Source: Cheilinus undulatus
Taxonomy: Eukaryota; Chordata; Actinopteri; Labriformes; Labridae
Reading direction: 5' to 3'
NCBI RefSeq assembly: GCF_018320785.1
Contig: NC_054870.1
Coordinates: forward strand, 2,522,199-2,586,198
Length of the DNA: 64,000 nucleotides
How positions within the stretch are numbered: position 1 is the first letter of the stretch; each line of letters starts with the position of its first letter. Of this stretch, positions 49,201 to 61,200 are shown one piece after another. Position numbers and translations under genes: made by a program. A model generated the notes under the pieces. The model did not search any database. It had not been told where the DNA came from and saw only the letters and a program-made list of their open reading frames with translations.

Positions 49201-52200
49201 GGGAAAAAACATTTAACATCACTATGGAGATAAGAAAAAATCTGTCAATGTTGATCAAAATGTGCACTCTACAATGTACATACCAGAGTAAGAAGTGAAC
49301 AATGTGAATAAAACCTTCACACAACTGTGTAATAATCTAAGCAGAAATATCAATCTGTATATTTAAGCATATAATGAGTCCTAAAATGGTCCTAAAAATG
49401 TCCACTCACCAAAATAATACTTAGGTTCACTAGTTAAACTACTTATTGGCCATGAGGACGCGCTTCAATTCAAACCAAGCATCAGAGTGGGGAAAAAAGA
49501 TGATTAAAGGCAGTGGTTCCCAACTGGTGGGTCGGGATCCAAAAGTGGGTAGTGGAGCATTTTGGACATGCATTGATACCTTTTATTGCACCCTGTTTTA
49601 CTCTGAAGTTGGGTAAATTTAAATGTTTAATCAATATTTCAACTACTTCATCTTCTCTTCTCACAATTAATGGCTACTTTTCCCATGACAATGAAGTTAT
49701 TTCACAAGTTTTCTGGAAAATTGGTAAAAATTGACACTTAATGATGGGGAAAAAGGTGTCAAATTTGGCAGTTTTGTCTCTTTTTTTTTTTTTTTTTATA
49801 TCAGGTCTTTTTGTCCAGTCATGCTCCAAACTGCAAAATATTCAATTAACTAAACATGCGTTGTTGAAATTTTTTGAAGACTTGGGTCATGATCTGTGGA
49901 AAGACAGAGTGGTGGATCCTGAGGCCGGGCAAGTTGAGAACCACTGATTTAAGGGACTTTGAATGTGTCGGGTTGTTGGTGTCTGGCAGGTTTTGGACTC
50001 TGAATTGACTTCAGAGTCTGTCTGACGTCAGCTGTTTGAAACAATGTGCAGACTCAAACAGCTTTTGGAGCCAATCAGTCGCAGCTATTGAAATCGCTGT
50101 CTCAATGGCAGACAAGAGCCCGCCCACTCAGCTCGACTTCCTGCCAGCTAAGCTATCACTAAAGCTAGGCTTCTGGTTGACAGGTCAGCCTGTCCAGCTA
50201 TCTGTCAATCAAATGAGATGTGCCAATATGAGGTTTTTCCTAAATATAATCATGGTACAAAATACTTCACCCCCCTCCCCGTACAATGTGCGCTCATGAA
50301 GACAATAGCTAAAGTGACATGTTTGGTTTTTTGAACCAGGCTGTAAACCAGTTTGTTTCTAGTGTAATAAACAGCTTTTTAACATGTGTTGTGTATGTGA
50401 CTTCCGGGGTTCCTGCCTCAAGTGGACACTCGCCATATTGCAATTTTTTTGCACTTCTGCATTGGCTTCATTTTTCAGGACCGGAGGTTGCCGCTTGGTT
50501 CTTACACATGTGGACAAAATTGTTTGAACCCTTGAGTTTAACCCGCAGTTTCCACATAGGACAACTGTGCTGTGCACCAGAGCGCCATGGATTTGGTCCA
50601 ACCGAAGGCGAGCAACCTCGCCCAATGGAAGAGAGTCTAGAGTGATGCACCACGGTGCACAGCCCTGATCAGCAGGAAGAGATCACGGGAGAACTGTAAG
50701 TTCACGTAGGAACAGTATGTCATCAGCTGACTATTTTACCTATGGGCAGTGGCATGCACCGACTTTTTCAGGGGCAGGGGCAAAAAGGAAAAAAAAGGGC
50801 ACATACAGCGGGTTCTTGCCACTGAAGAGAGCACTAAGTTTTGCGTGTTTTCAAGGGCACTTTAGACATGTTTATATGTTATACAAGTGGCACAGTATAT
50901 AGCCTTAAACAGACTAACTAGACAGACTACTCAAGTTAGTTGGTAGTTAGGATTGGCATCCACAAGAACTGTGTAGATTCAACGCTGGACTGTGAAGAAC
51001 ACACAGAAATAAATAAATAAATCCCTAGGGGGTCTGGGGGTCTTCCACCAGGACATTTTCTATTAAGTAGATGCCATTTCCTGTATTTTAGTGCATTTTA
51101 ACACAATATAAGCACCAGATAATCCAAACTGGTTCTGTGAGATATAGTTCTGGCTCAATATAGTTTAAAAAAGGCCCAACATAAAAGTCACTGCAACAGT
51201 AATGTTTCATAGTATTTCTTGGTCCTAATGGTGTTCTGGAATTTAGTGTGTTTTTTCCACCCAAGTGAGCAGTTTAGTGTGTTTTGCCAACCAGGAGGGC
51301 ACTTTATCACATGTTTTGGCTCCCAAGAGGGCACTTTAGCGTGTGTTTTGGCTCTCTAGGGCACTTCAACACACATTTTGCCTCCTAAGAGGACACTTAA
51401 GTGCACGTTTTGCCTCCCAAGAGGGCACTTTAGCGTGTGTTTTGGCTCTAAAGAGAGAACTTTAGCACACGTTTGGCTCTCAAGGGCACTTTAGCACACG
51501 TTTTGCCTCCCAAGAGGGCACTTTAGCACATGTTTTGCCTCCTGAGAGAGCACTTTAGCACACGTTTTGCCTCCCAAGAGGGGACTTAAACACGCATTTT
51601 GCCTCCCAAGAGGTCACTTTAACACGCTTTTTGCCTCCCAAGAGGGCACTTTAGCACGTGTTTTGCCTCCCAAGAGGGCACTTTAGCACATGTTTTGCCT
51701 CCCGAGAGAGCACTCTAGCACACGTTTTGCCTCCCAAGAGGACACTTTAACACGCGTTTTACTTCCCAAGAGGGCACTTTAGCACATGTTTTGCCTCCTG
51801 AGAGAGCACTTTAGCACGCGTTTTGCCTCCCAAGAGGTCACTTTAACACGCTTTTTGCCTCCCAAGGGGGCACTTTAACACACGTTTTGCCTCCCAAGAG
51901 GGCAATTTAGCACATGTTTTGCCTCCCGAGAGAGCACTCTAGCACACGTTTTGCCTCCCAAGAGGACACTTTAACACGCGTTTTACTTCCCAAGAGGGCA
52001 CTTTAAAGCACTTTTTGCCTCCCAAAGAGGTCACTTTAACACGCTTTTTGCCTCCCAAGGGGGCACTTTAACATGCGTTTTACTTCCCAAGAGGGCACTT
52101 TAAAGCACTTTTTGCCTCCCAAGGGGGCACTTTAACATGCGTTTTGCCTTCCAAGAGGGCACTTTAGCACACGTTTTGCCTCCCAAGAGGGCACTTTAAT

Positions 52201-55200
52201 ATTTTTGCCTCCCAAGAGGACACTTTAATATTTTTGCCTCCCAAGAGGGCACTTTAATATTTTTGCCTCCCAAGAGGGCACTTTAACGCGCTTTTTGCCT
52301 CCCAAGAGGGCACTTTAACGCGCGTTTTGCCTCCCAAGAGGGCACTTTAACGCGCTTTTTGCCTCCCAAGAGGGCACTTTAACGCGCTTTTTGCCTCCCA
52401 AGAGGGCACTTTAACACGCATTTTGCCTGAACTGTTGTATAAAAGTGATTGATTATTTAAATGTAGTTCTTATATTTAACAAGAAAAACATGCAAACATG
52501 AAGAAAGTGGGATTTTTTTTACACTATTCTAAAATATGCCATTAAAATGATTTCATGATATGTAACGCATAACATCTCTGCTGCAAAAAAAAAAATTTAA
52601 ACTGGTATTTTGTCACAAGTTTCAGGTTCAAGAAATATTGCACCTTTTGCCATTTGAAAATTGCAGCAGGCCATATTGTGATTTTGTCTCATTTGCCCAG
52701 CTCTAGTCCACATAATATGTGACTGCAATTGTACTAGACAATAATTCAATTCATGATTTAAATATTATACATAAATCATGAGACGACTCCCTTGGTTATC
52801 AAGGAAAGTGCAGAGAATAATGATAGTTTTGAAGTGTGTATCTTAAACTAAAAACATAAAATATTAAGCAGCATAAAAAGTAAACCTTAAGTTTTTATAT
52901 CATTTTAAAAACTTAAAATTAAAAAAGTTTTTCCTTTTTTGAAAATAAATGTACTTCTTGAAAGTGCAGTAAATGGCACTATGGTAACCTTAAGGACCTC
53001 CCTGCAGACATGTTTGTAAATATTTTCAGCCAGTCAGGCCATTCTCCTCTGGCCTTTGCCATCAACAAGAATTTTTGGGCCAGAGAACTGCTGCTCCCTG
53101 GATATTTTTCTCTTATTTAGCCTGTTTCTACAAACCCTAGGGTTGATTGTCGGAGTGTTCCACAGGTGCTGAGTGTCAGCCAAACAGCCAACAGTCACTT
53201 AATCACAGCTGGATACCTTTTCCTATTGTTGGCACAAAATCGTTTGACCAAAAAGTTGTGAAATGCTTTTCTGCAGAAGCACTCATCTCCACTAAAACCA
53301 TTACATTCATGAGGAAGACGCCTGTCTGACAGACTGAGTGTGGGATGCAGGGGCACTCATGCCTCCGACCCCACTGCTTTTCCAACTGGCTAAAACCTCT
53401 TTAAGTCTGTGGACAGCCTTGGCCACTAGATCGGTGGTTACTGAAACAGACCAACCTATTTGGCACCACCAACCACAGAGAGTTCAACATCATTTAAACC
53501 AGTGGTTCTCAGCTGGTGGGTCTGGAAAAAATGGTGGCAAAAGTCAATGAAGAGCAAGCAACCATACTATTTATTTTACTCTGTTTTATTGTGATAATGG
53601 GTTAGTTTAAATGTTTTATCAACCCATTTATCTCCTTTTCTTGCAATAAGAAGTAATTTCTACAGATCTCTGGTAAATTGGCTGGAATTTACAGGCAATC
53701 ATGGGTACAGGTTATAAAACATGCCAGTTTTGTCCTGCCTCTTCTTCCTATCATAAATTCTTTTTCATCAATTATCTTAAGTGCAATATTTTTATGTATT
53801 TTTGTTGAATTTTTTTGCAAATTCTGGTCACGATTTTTCATCAAAGATATTGGTGGGTCCTGAGGCCAGGCCAGTTGAGAAGTACTGATTTTAATCACCT
53901 TTCTTCCCCATTCTGATGCCCAGTTTGAACTTCAGCACATCGCCTTGACCATGTCCACATGCCTACATGCTCTGGTTTCAGCTATGCGACTGGATGAACA
54001 GATATTTGTGTTACTAAGCAGTTGAACAGGTATACTTAATTAAATGATCAGTGAGTGTATTACTGAACATCTGTCATTCTGTGTTTATGGGGAAAGCTCC
54101 AAGTTAGAAACATTTTTTTAAACGAAGAGAAAATTAACAGAGCTTGAGATTAGATTGTTCCATCATAAACAGACTTATTTCCCCTTTGAAAGAATTCTGT
54201 TTGATTAAATTAAATTTGATTTATAAATAATCAACGAGGGAATTGGCTTATGCAGTTAAAAAACAGATTTTTCATCATACTGAGGCAGGACATGTGACTA
54301 CTGAGAATCTGTGCCGCTCATTGACGGCATTCACCATCAAATGCAATCAATGAAATTAAAGGCGAACGCATACACACTCTATTGACTCATTATGAGGAGA
54401 ACTGTTAGGACAGCGTAAACAGTTGTGTTAGATTTTAGGGGCTCAGAGGAAAACTTCCTAAAGGCCAACAGAATAATCCATCTGATGTCTTTAGGATCTC
54501 ATTTGCTTATGTCTGGAGAATGAAAATATTTTATGGAAAACCTGCCTTCAAACATTAGGATAAGCACTTTTTATTAGCAGTCAGGATGATTCACGTTAAA
54601 ATGCCTTGTTTAGAGAGCATGTCTTGTACCCGGGACTAAAAGTAGGGCTATTTTGGGAGACTCATGACATTTAAAACAGAGCTTCTTCAACTGAGAAAAA
54701 CAAAATCGTATTAAAAAACTGAGCTGGATTTATAAAACAGATGGAGCTACTACCTACCATGTTTGAAAGAAAAGACATAAAAAAAAAAACACACAATATT
54801 TTCTTTGTAAGGTCTAAAATTTACACGTGTTTAGTTTCTCCAAACTGCATTAATAAAATGTTATTTTGTCATTTTTAGGTGCCCTGCAGTTAAGCTACTG
54901 CTCACTGTAATGTCTCTGTGCTTCTAGTGATTCAGAAGTACTTATTTTGACCAAAACAGGAGGCAAATTATCTTTCTCTTAAAACAAAATAAAAAGTTAA
55001 CTAGGAGCATAACCAAGAGCAGTTTCATGAGAAAGTCTCTTTATTCCTTTCACAGGGTTTCCTTAGACAGAGAAAGCTACTAAACTGAGAAGTGCAAATG
55101 CTGTTGGATTAACAGGAGGTCACTGGACATTAGTGCGTCACTTTGTACATGCACTCCTACATATTTCTAAATACATAACTTTGATAGAACAAGCACTTTT

Positions 55201-58200
55201 AAGCATCCTCTGCACGGTTTAGACATACTTGCTTTTTCACCTGACGTTTGCACGTGAGACAGCAGTGAGGGATGTGTTTTATTGCATATTATGAAGCTAT
55301 TGATTTTTTTTAGGAGACTAATTTTGGTCATGATAAATTTTATATTTGCTCTTACATGCAGTTTTGCAAACTCTTAGTCAGCTTTCACATGCTTTGCACT
55401 GAGGAGAGGCTTCCATCTAGCCACTCTGCCCAGCTCGGTGGAGAGCTGCAGTGATGGTTGTCCTTCTGGAACTTTGTCCCATCTCCATATTCAAGGATAC
55501 ACATGCGCTGTGGCGTCGCTTTCAGCACGACTGCAGAAGAGCACTTGGGGCATTTCTCTCTCATTATGAGAAATTAATGAATGAAAGAAAGTCTGTTCTC
55601 TGTTTAGAAAATTTGCCTTATGAGGTGCCATTTTGAGTCCAAAACCAGAAGCAGTATAGAGCAGGAGGCTGTGTAGGTGGGTGGCGCTGGTTTTAACCAT
55701 AGACTGTAGAAAGAATTGGACAAACCCCGTGTGACGTCAGTGGTCTGCTTACAATAGGTGGAGTAAAACGGCTTTTGAAGCCAATCCGTGGATGCTTACA
55801 TATTGAAATCGCGGTCTCAAGCGAACTTTGGATCAACCTAACGGCCCGCCCACTAAGCGCAACTTCCTGTCAGCCTGCTAGCTAGCATTCCGGTTGACAG
55901 GAACGGAGCCTCCGCCTGCCGAGCTATCTGTCAATCAAATGAGACGCACCAATCAGCGTGAAGTGAGGTTTATCCTAAATATAATCCAAACGATCGTGGT
56001 ACAAAAAAATTCATCCCCCGTACAGTGGGAGCACAATAAGACACTAGCTAATGAGACATGTTTGGTGTTTTGAACCAGGCTGTACTCAAAACTGTTTAAC
56101 ATGTGTGCAGACGGAACTTCCGGTTTTCCTGCAGCCAGCCTCAAGTGGACAGTCGTGGTATAGCAATTTTTTGCACTTTCGCATTGGCTTTATTTTTTAG
56201 CGCCGGAGGTTGCCGATTGGTTTTAACTCACTGGAACTGCAGAGTGTGGGGGTTTGCACGTAACAGGAGTTAGTTTGGCCACTTGATATTGCAACCTATG
56301 GCAACCTCCATAATAAGACATATTACGTTAAAATGATTAAAAATTAATAACTTCGCCGTCTTTGAAAACTTTAGGAAATATCTGAGAACTTAAACCTCAA
56401 TTAAGGTATTTATAACATAGGAATGATCACTTTTAAATGAATATAGATAGTTAAGTGCAGAGAGTCTACACACTGTAAATGAAGCTGAAAACAAAAGATT
56501 TCTGACAAAGTTGAAAATTATAAACTAAAGAACCATGGCAAGGTTAAACAGTTGAAATGGTTATGTAGGTACCTCCACTAGGCCTCTTCTTCATTTCCCG
56601 GGTAAAATCAGGATTTAGTCTTATCAGGCGGCATGGCTGTCCAAGAAAGTCTGAAAGCCACGATGCAGCCTCATCTCCACAGTCGACAGTCTCCACCCTG
56701 GAGGAAAGAGGAGGATTATGTTCAGGGGGCCCCAAGGGAAATCTACAGAGGCTGCTGCTTACTATTTGGTGCAATAACTTATCCAAGATCACTAGACGAA
56801 AAGCTGTTTCCAAACGTAGGACTTATCACACAGGAATATAAACAGATTCACAAAGTCTTAGCTTATTGGTTGTATTTTCTTCTAAGACAAATGGAAAATA
56901 AAGAATTGGAATTACTGCAGAAAAGCAGGGAGAACCAGGTGCCTTTTAATGCAATTCATTTTAGAACAGCAAGGACACCGAAGTGAGACGCTGCATCGAT
57001 ATGACAAAATAAAAACGTGACATATGTGGGGAAGCATTTCCTGCAGCTGCTGTTTTCAAGATGCTTTTCCTTTGCCAGCTCACCTGTCACCACAAACTTT
57101 ACTCTGACACACTTGATGACATGTCTGCATTTGAGTGCCTTTTTCCAGGGGAACAGAAATTGTCTCCATCCCTGCAGGGCAATAAGAAAAAATCCTGTAA
57201 CAAAGAGAATTTATAGCAGAAATCAAGTGATGGGCATTTCTTTGGTAAGGCACTGTTTATTTTCAGAGAGCAACTGGCAGACTGTCTGACCTGAAGCTTG
57301 CAGGAGCAATTTGTTTGAGGGCAGGTGGACTTGTGGGTGAATGAGACATAAACGCTGCTCTCTCTTCTGACTCAGGCACACACCGTTTCTATTCACCACC
57401 ATCCAGCCTCTGTCATACAGTAAACCCAGCGGTCCTACTGGCCAGTGGTGGACCTGCATAAAGGACGGCACAAAATGAAATCAGAAAAAATGACAGGGTA
57501 GGAACTAAAAGAGACAGAAAATATGACTGGAAAAAAAGTGTGGGTACTTGTCAAACCTCATATGCTCCACATGATTTGATGGGATAGATGTAGATGTTGG
57601 TCAGAGAGTAAGTTCCCCCGGTGCTGTTAGATTCTTTGTGTCCACATCCCCTCAGCGATGCTTCCAAAGGCTTCTCTTTCTCATCCATTTCACATCTTCC
57701 TCCATTGGGGATTTTAACTTGATGGTCTCCAAATGAGCCTTCATGTGCTGTGACTGCTTTTAGCTTCTCTAGTCTGTTTTGGTCCACTGTGACTGGCTTC
57801 TCTATGAAACACTCAGCAACAAAGTTCAGGAACTTTTGACAGTCTTCAAATGTTGACATGTAGCCAAAAGACACTCGAATAGATCCGGTTGGCTGGCCGT
57901 CTACCAGGTCGATGCTGTCCCCGCAGACATGGCCAGCCTTGAGTAGAAGGAAGAAATGTTTTTATTCTACAGATGCATTCAGACTTTGGGGTAACTTTCA
58001 TCCAAGGATCACTCACCTGCAGATTTCTCTTCATTTGCTGGTCAGAGATGCCGAGGAAGGACTGACAGGCCCCGGTGTTGCAGAAGCAGCCTGTTCTCAC
58101 ATGAATGTTGTAAAGACTCGCCATTCGGTCCACCTGAGGGGGAAAAGAGGAATTGTTTTTAATATTCAGCAGCTCTGCCTATGCATAAACATGCCCTAAT

Positions 58201-61200
58201 AAGACAGGTGCAGAACAGTATTTATTGAATGCACCTGAGAGTATCCAATTATTTGTCCATGAGAATCCATGAGGTTGAAGTTGAGGACAGCACCCTGTGT
58301 GCTTGGACTGTCAAACTGGCCTTCAGTGTATATCAGCGCCACCGGTCTCCCGTTGCCATGGCAAAGACTTGACAGCAGCATGTAAGTGTAGCGTGCTAAG
58401 CCAAATGTATGCTGTTGGATGCTGTGCATGCCCCCTGAAGGCAAAAACAGATGTAAACAGGAGTTATTTTGATGTTAACCTGGGGAAGATTATCTTTATC
58501 AACAACATCCATATTTTCTTTTCCCCTTTTAAATCACTGTTTTGATAACTTCCTTTGAATCAGCATGCTTTGTTACAGTACCTGTGACCCTGTAAAGGGC
58601 ATCAAAACCATGATTTACTGCAATGATGTCCAAGAAAGACACAGTTCCATCTTCAAATCTATATCGGGGAGCAAGAAAGCATTGCAGTCAAAAGATGAAA
58701 ACAAGGTGCTGTCGTTGGAGGCCGGTAAATGCCAGGTAACACCAGGTGCTCTTGAAGATAAAAAATGTAATCTAAGGTAGGAGAGAGGCCATGGGGCTAT
58801 CTTCAGACATTCTTAAAAGGGCCAGGGATGTGGTATGATCATTTAAGGTACGATCTTTAAAAGGAAGGAAAAAAGCAGGCCAGCTTTGACAACACAGGGT
58901 CTTCACCAGGATGTGGAAGAGTCAAGAGGAGGTGGAAGGTGAGGGCTGTTAAATCTCCAAGTGAGAGGATGAAATACACCAGCTAAGGGCGCAAGATACG
59001 GTGGCAGGAAAAAAGTATGTGAACCCTTTGAAATAATCAAGTGCATTGAGTGGTCATCAGATGTGATCTGATCTGCATCTAAGTCACAAGTACAGACAAA
59101 CACAATGTGCTTTGACCTATTATCACACAAACAACTATAATATGTAAAGTCTTTATTGAACACAGCCATGAAACATTCCCAGTGCTGATAGAAACATAAA
59201 GTGAACCCTTAAGCTAATGACTTTAAAAAGAGCTAATGTCAGGAGTTAGCACTCCTGAAGTCCAATCAATGAACTGAGATTTGAGCCGGTGTCTCCCTCC
59301 TCACCCACCAGCGCATCTATGGCAATGTCCCATCATATCTCAAAGAACTGTTAACCCCCCAAACACCCTCAAGACACCTCCGATCCAGCAACTCAAACTG
59401 CTTCCTCACACCCAGAACTAAGCTCTGCATGATGGGGGACTGTGCCTTCTGCTCCTCCACACCCCACCTCTGGAACACCCTCCCCGACCACATAAAAGCT
59501 CCACGGACAGTCGAATCTTTCAGAAAACAGCTCAAAACCTTCCTCTTTCAAAAAGCATTCACCGACTAACAGACTCTAGCCACCCTCCCTCTAGATCCCA
59601 CCCTCTCGGACTTTGGACTTAGCAGACCTCTGGTGTTTTTTTAAACTGTTTTTATTCCTGCTTTGTGCTATTCTTTTATGACTTTATTTTAATCCTGCTT
59701 TTATTCTATTTAAGGCTTTTACCCTTATGCACCTATTTGTTGCACTTTGAGATTTGTTTCTAAATATAAAGTGCGTTATGAATAAAATTTTATTATTATT
59801 ATTATTATTGTTATCAATCGAAAAATGATCAAAACCCACATTTAGAGCCTATAACCAACATAAACCTGCTGTGTCAATTATTTCATTTTTTTTCCCTTGT
59901 AATCTCTCTCCCTACTAATGCATCACCCTCTTAAAAACAAACTACTGGCTGTGAAGCAATGGGATAGGTAGCCAGGTGTTGCGAGACATGTAGCCTACTG
60001 TAAACCTAAGAGAAGAAGAAGTACTAGTCTTGCACTCATCCCCACCCAGTCCACTAAAACTGAAAAACGGAGCTGACTGTGCAATGTGAGCAGCAGAGTT
60101 ACTTTCTACTTTTTATACAACAGTATGAAAATAATTTATTTTTGTGAACAAGAAATGCAAGTTGTTTGTTTGCAATTTTCTACTTTTTTGGAAAGTTTGA
60201 TTTAAAAAAAAAAACAAAAACAAAACAGAACAAACAGAGTAGAAGGTTTGGGGTGGAATAATCATTCATTAATCATAATCAAGGTCAAGCATTCAATTAA
60301 TCATGATTTTGATTAGTGATACATGATAAGTATTTTTTTGAACTGATATCCAATAACTTCCAACTCCTGATGATAACCAACAAGATCCGATATTTTTTTT
60401 TTAATTGTTGATTTAACAAAATAAGTTTATTTGATGTATTCATGCATCTGGGGGTAAGACGGGGTTAATATGTAGTGAGAATAAAATCAAGAGTTAATTG
60501 GTCAAATAAATAAACAGTGAAAGTGTACCCACCAGTCTGTGACTGAAAATAAATGTTTCCAACTATTTCCCTGCCATTAGTGTCAGCTGGACTTAGATAA
60601 ATGGAAAGTTATGCAACAATCAGTTTCACTTCATTTCAAAATAAGATACCTAGGGTTATGGTTGTGCCACCCTGACATTTAAGAACTTGTAAATTCAGGG
60701 ACAAACGTTTTTTTTATGACTTTACTGGCTTTACAGGTGCATCTCAAAAAATTAGAATGTCATGAAAAAGTTCAACATTTTTTGTCACTCTTCTGAAAGT
60801 GAAACCCATATATTATACAGACTTGTTACACATAGAGTGAAATTTTTCAAGCCTTTATTTCTTGAAATGTTGATGATTCTGACTTACAGATAAGAATACC
60901 CAAAGTTCAGTGTCTCAAAAAATTAGAATATTACATAAGATCAATAAAAAAAGGATATTTTAAACAAAAATGTCAGGCTTCTGAAAAGTATGTTCATTTC
61001 TATGCCATCAATACTTGGTTGGACCTCCTTTTGCATGAATTACTGCATCAATGCAATGGAGGCGATCAGTCTCTGGCACTGTTCAGGTGTAATGGAAGCC
61101 CAGGTTGCTTTGATAGAGAGAAAATCTATGGGGTATTGTCAAGAGGAAGATGAGAGACACCAGACCAGACAATGCAGATGACCTGAAGGCCGCATTGATG

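Noticed and set aside
50319..50645. 108-codon plus-strand open frame
   Set aside because: It lies inside the dispersed repeat also found at 55695-56260, where the frame is not preserved.
51255..52430. CRISPR-like array
   Set aside because: The units are contiguous, with no unique spacers, in a vertebrate intron; this is a minisatellite.
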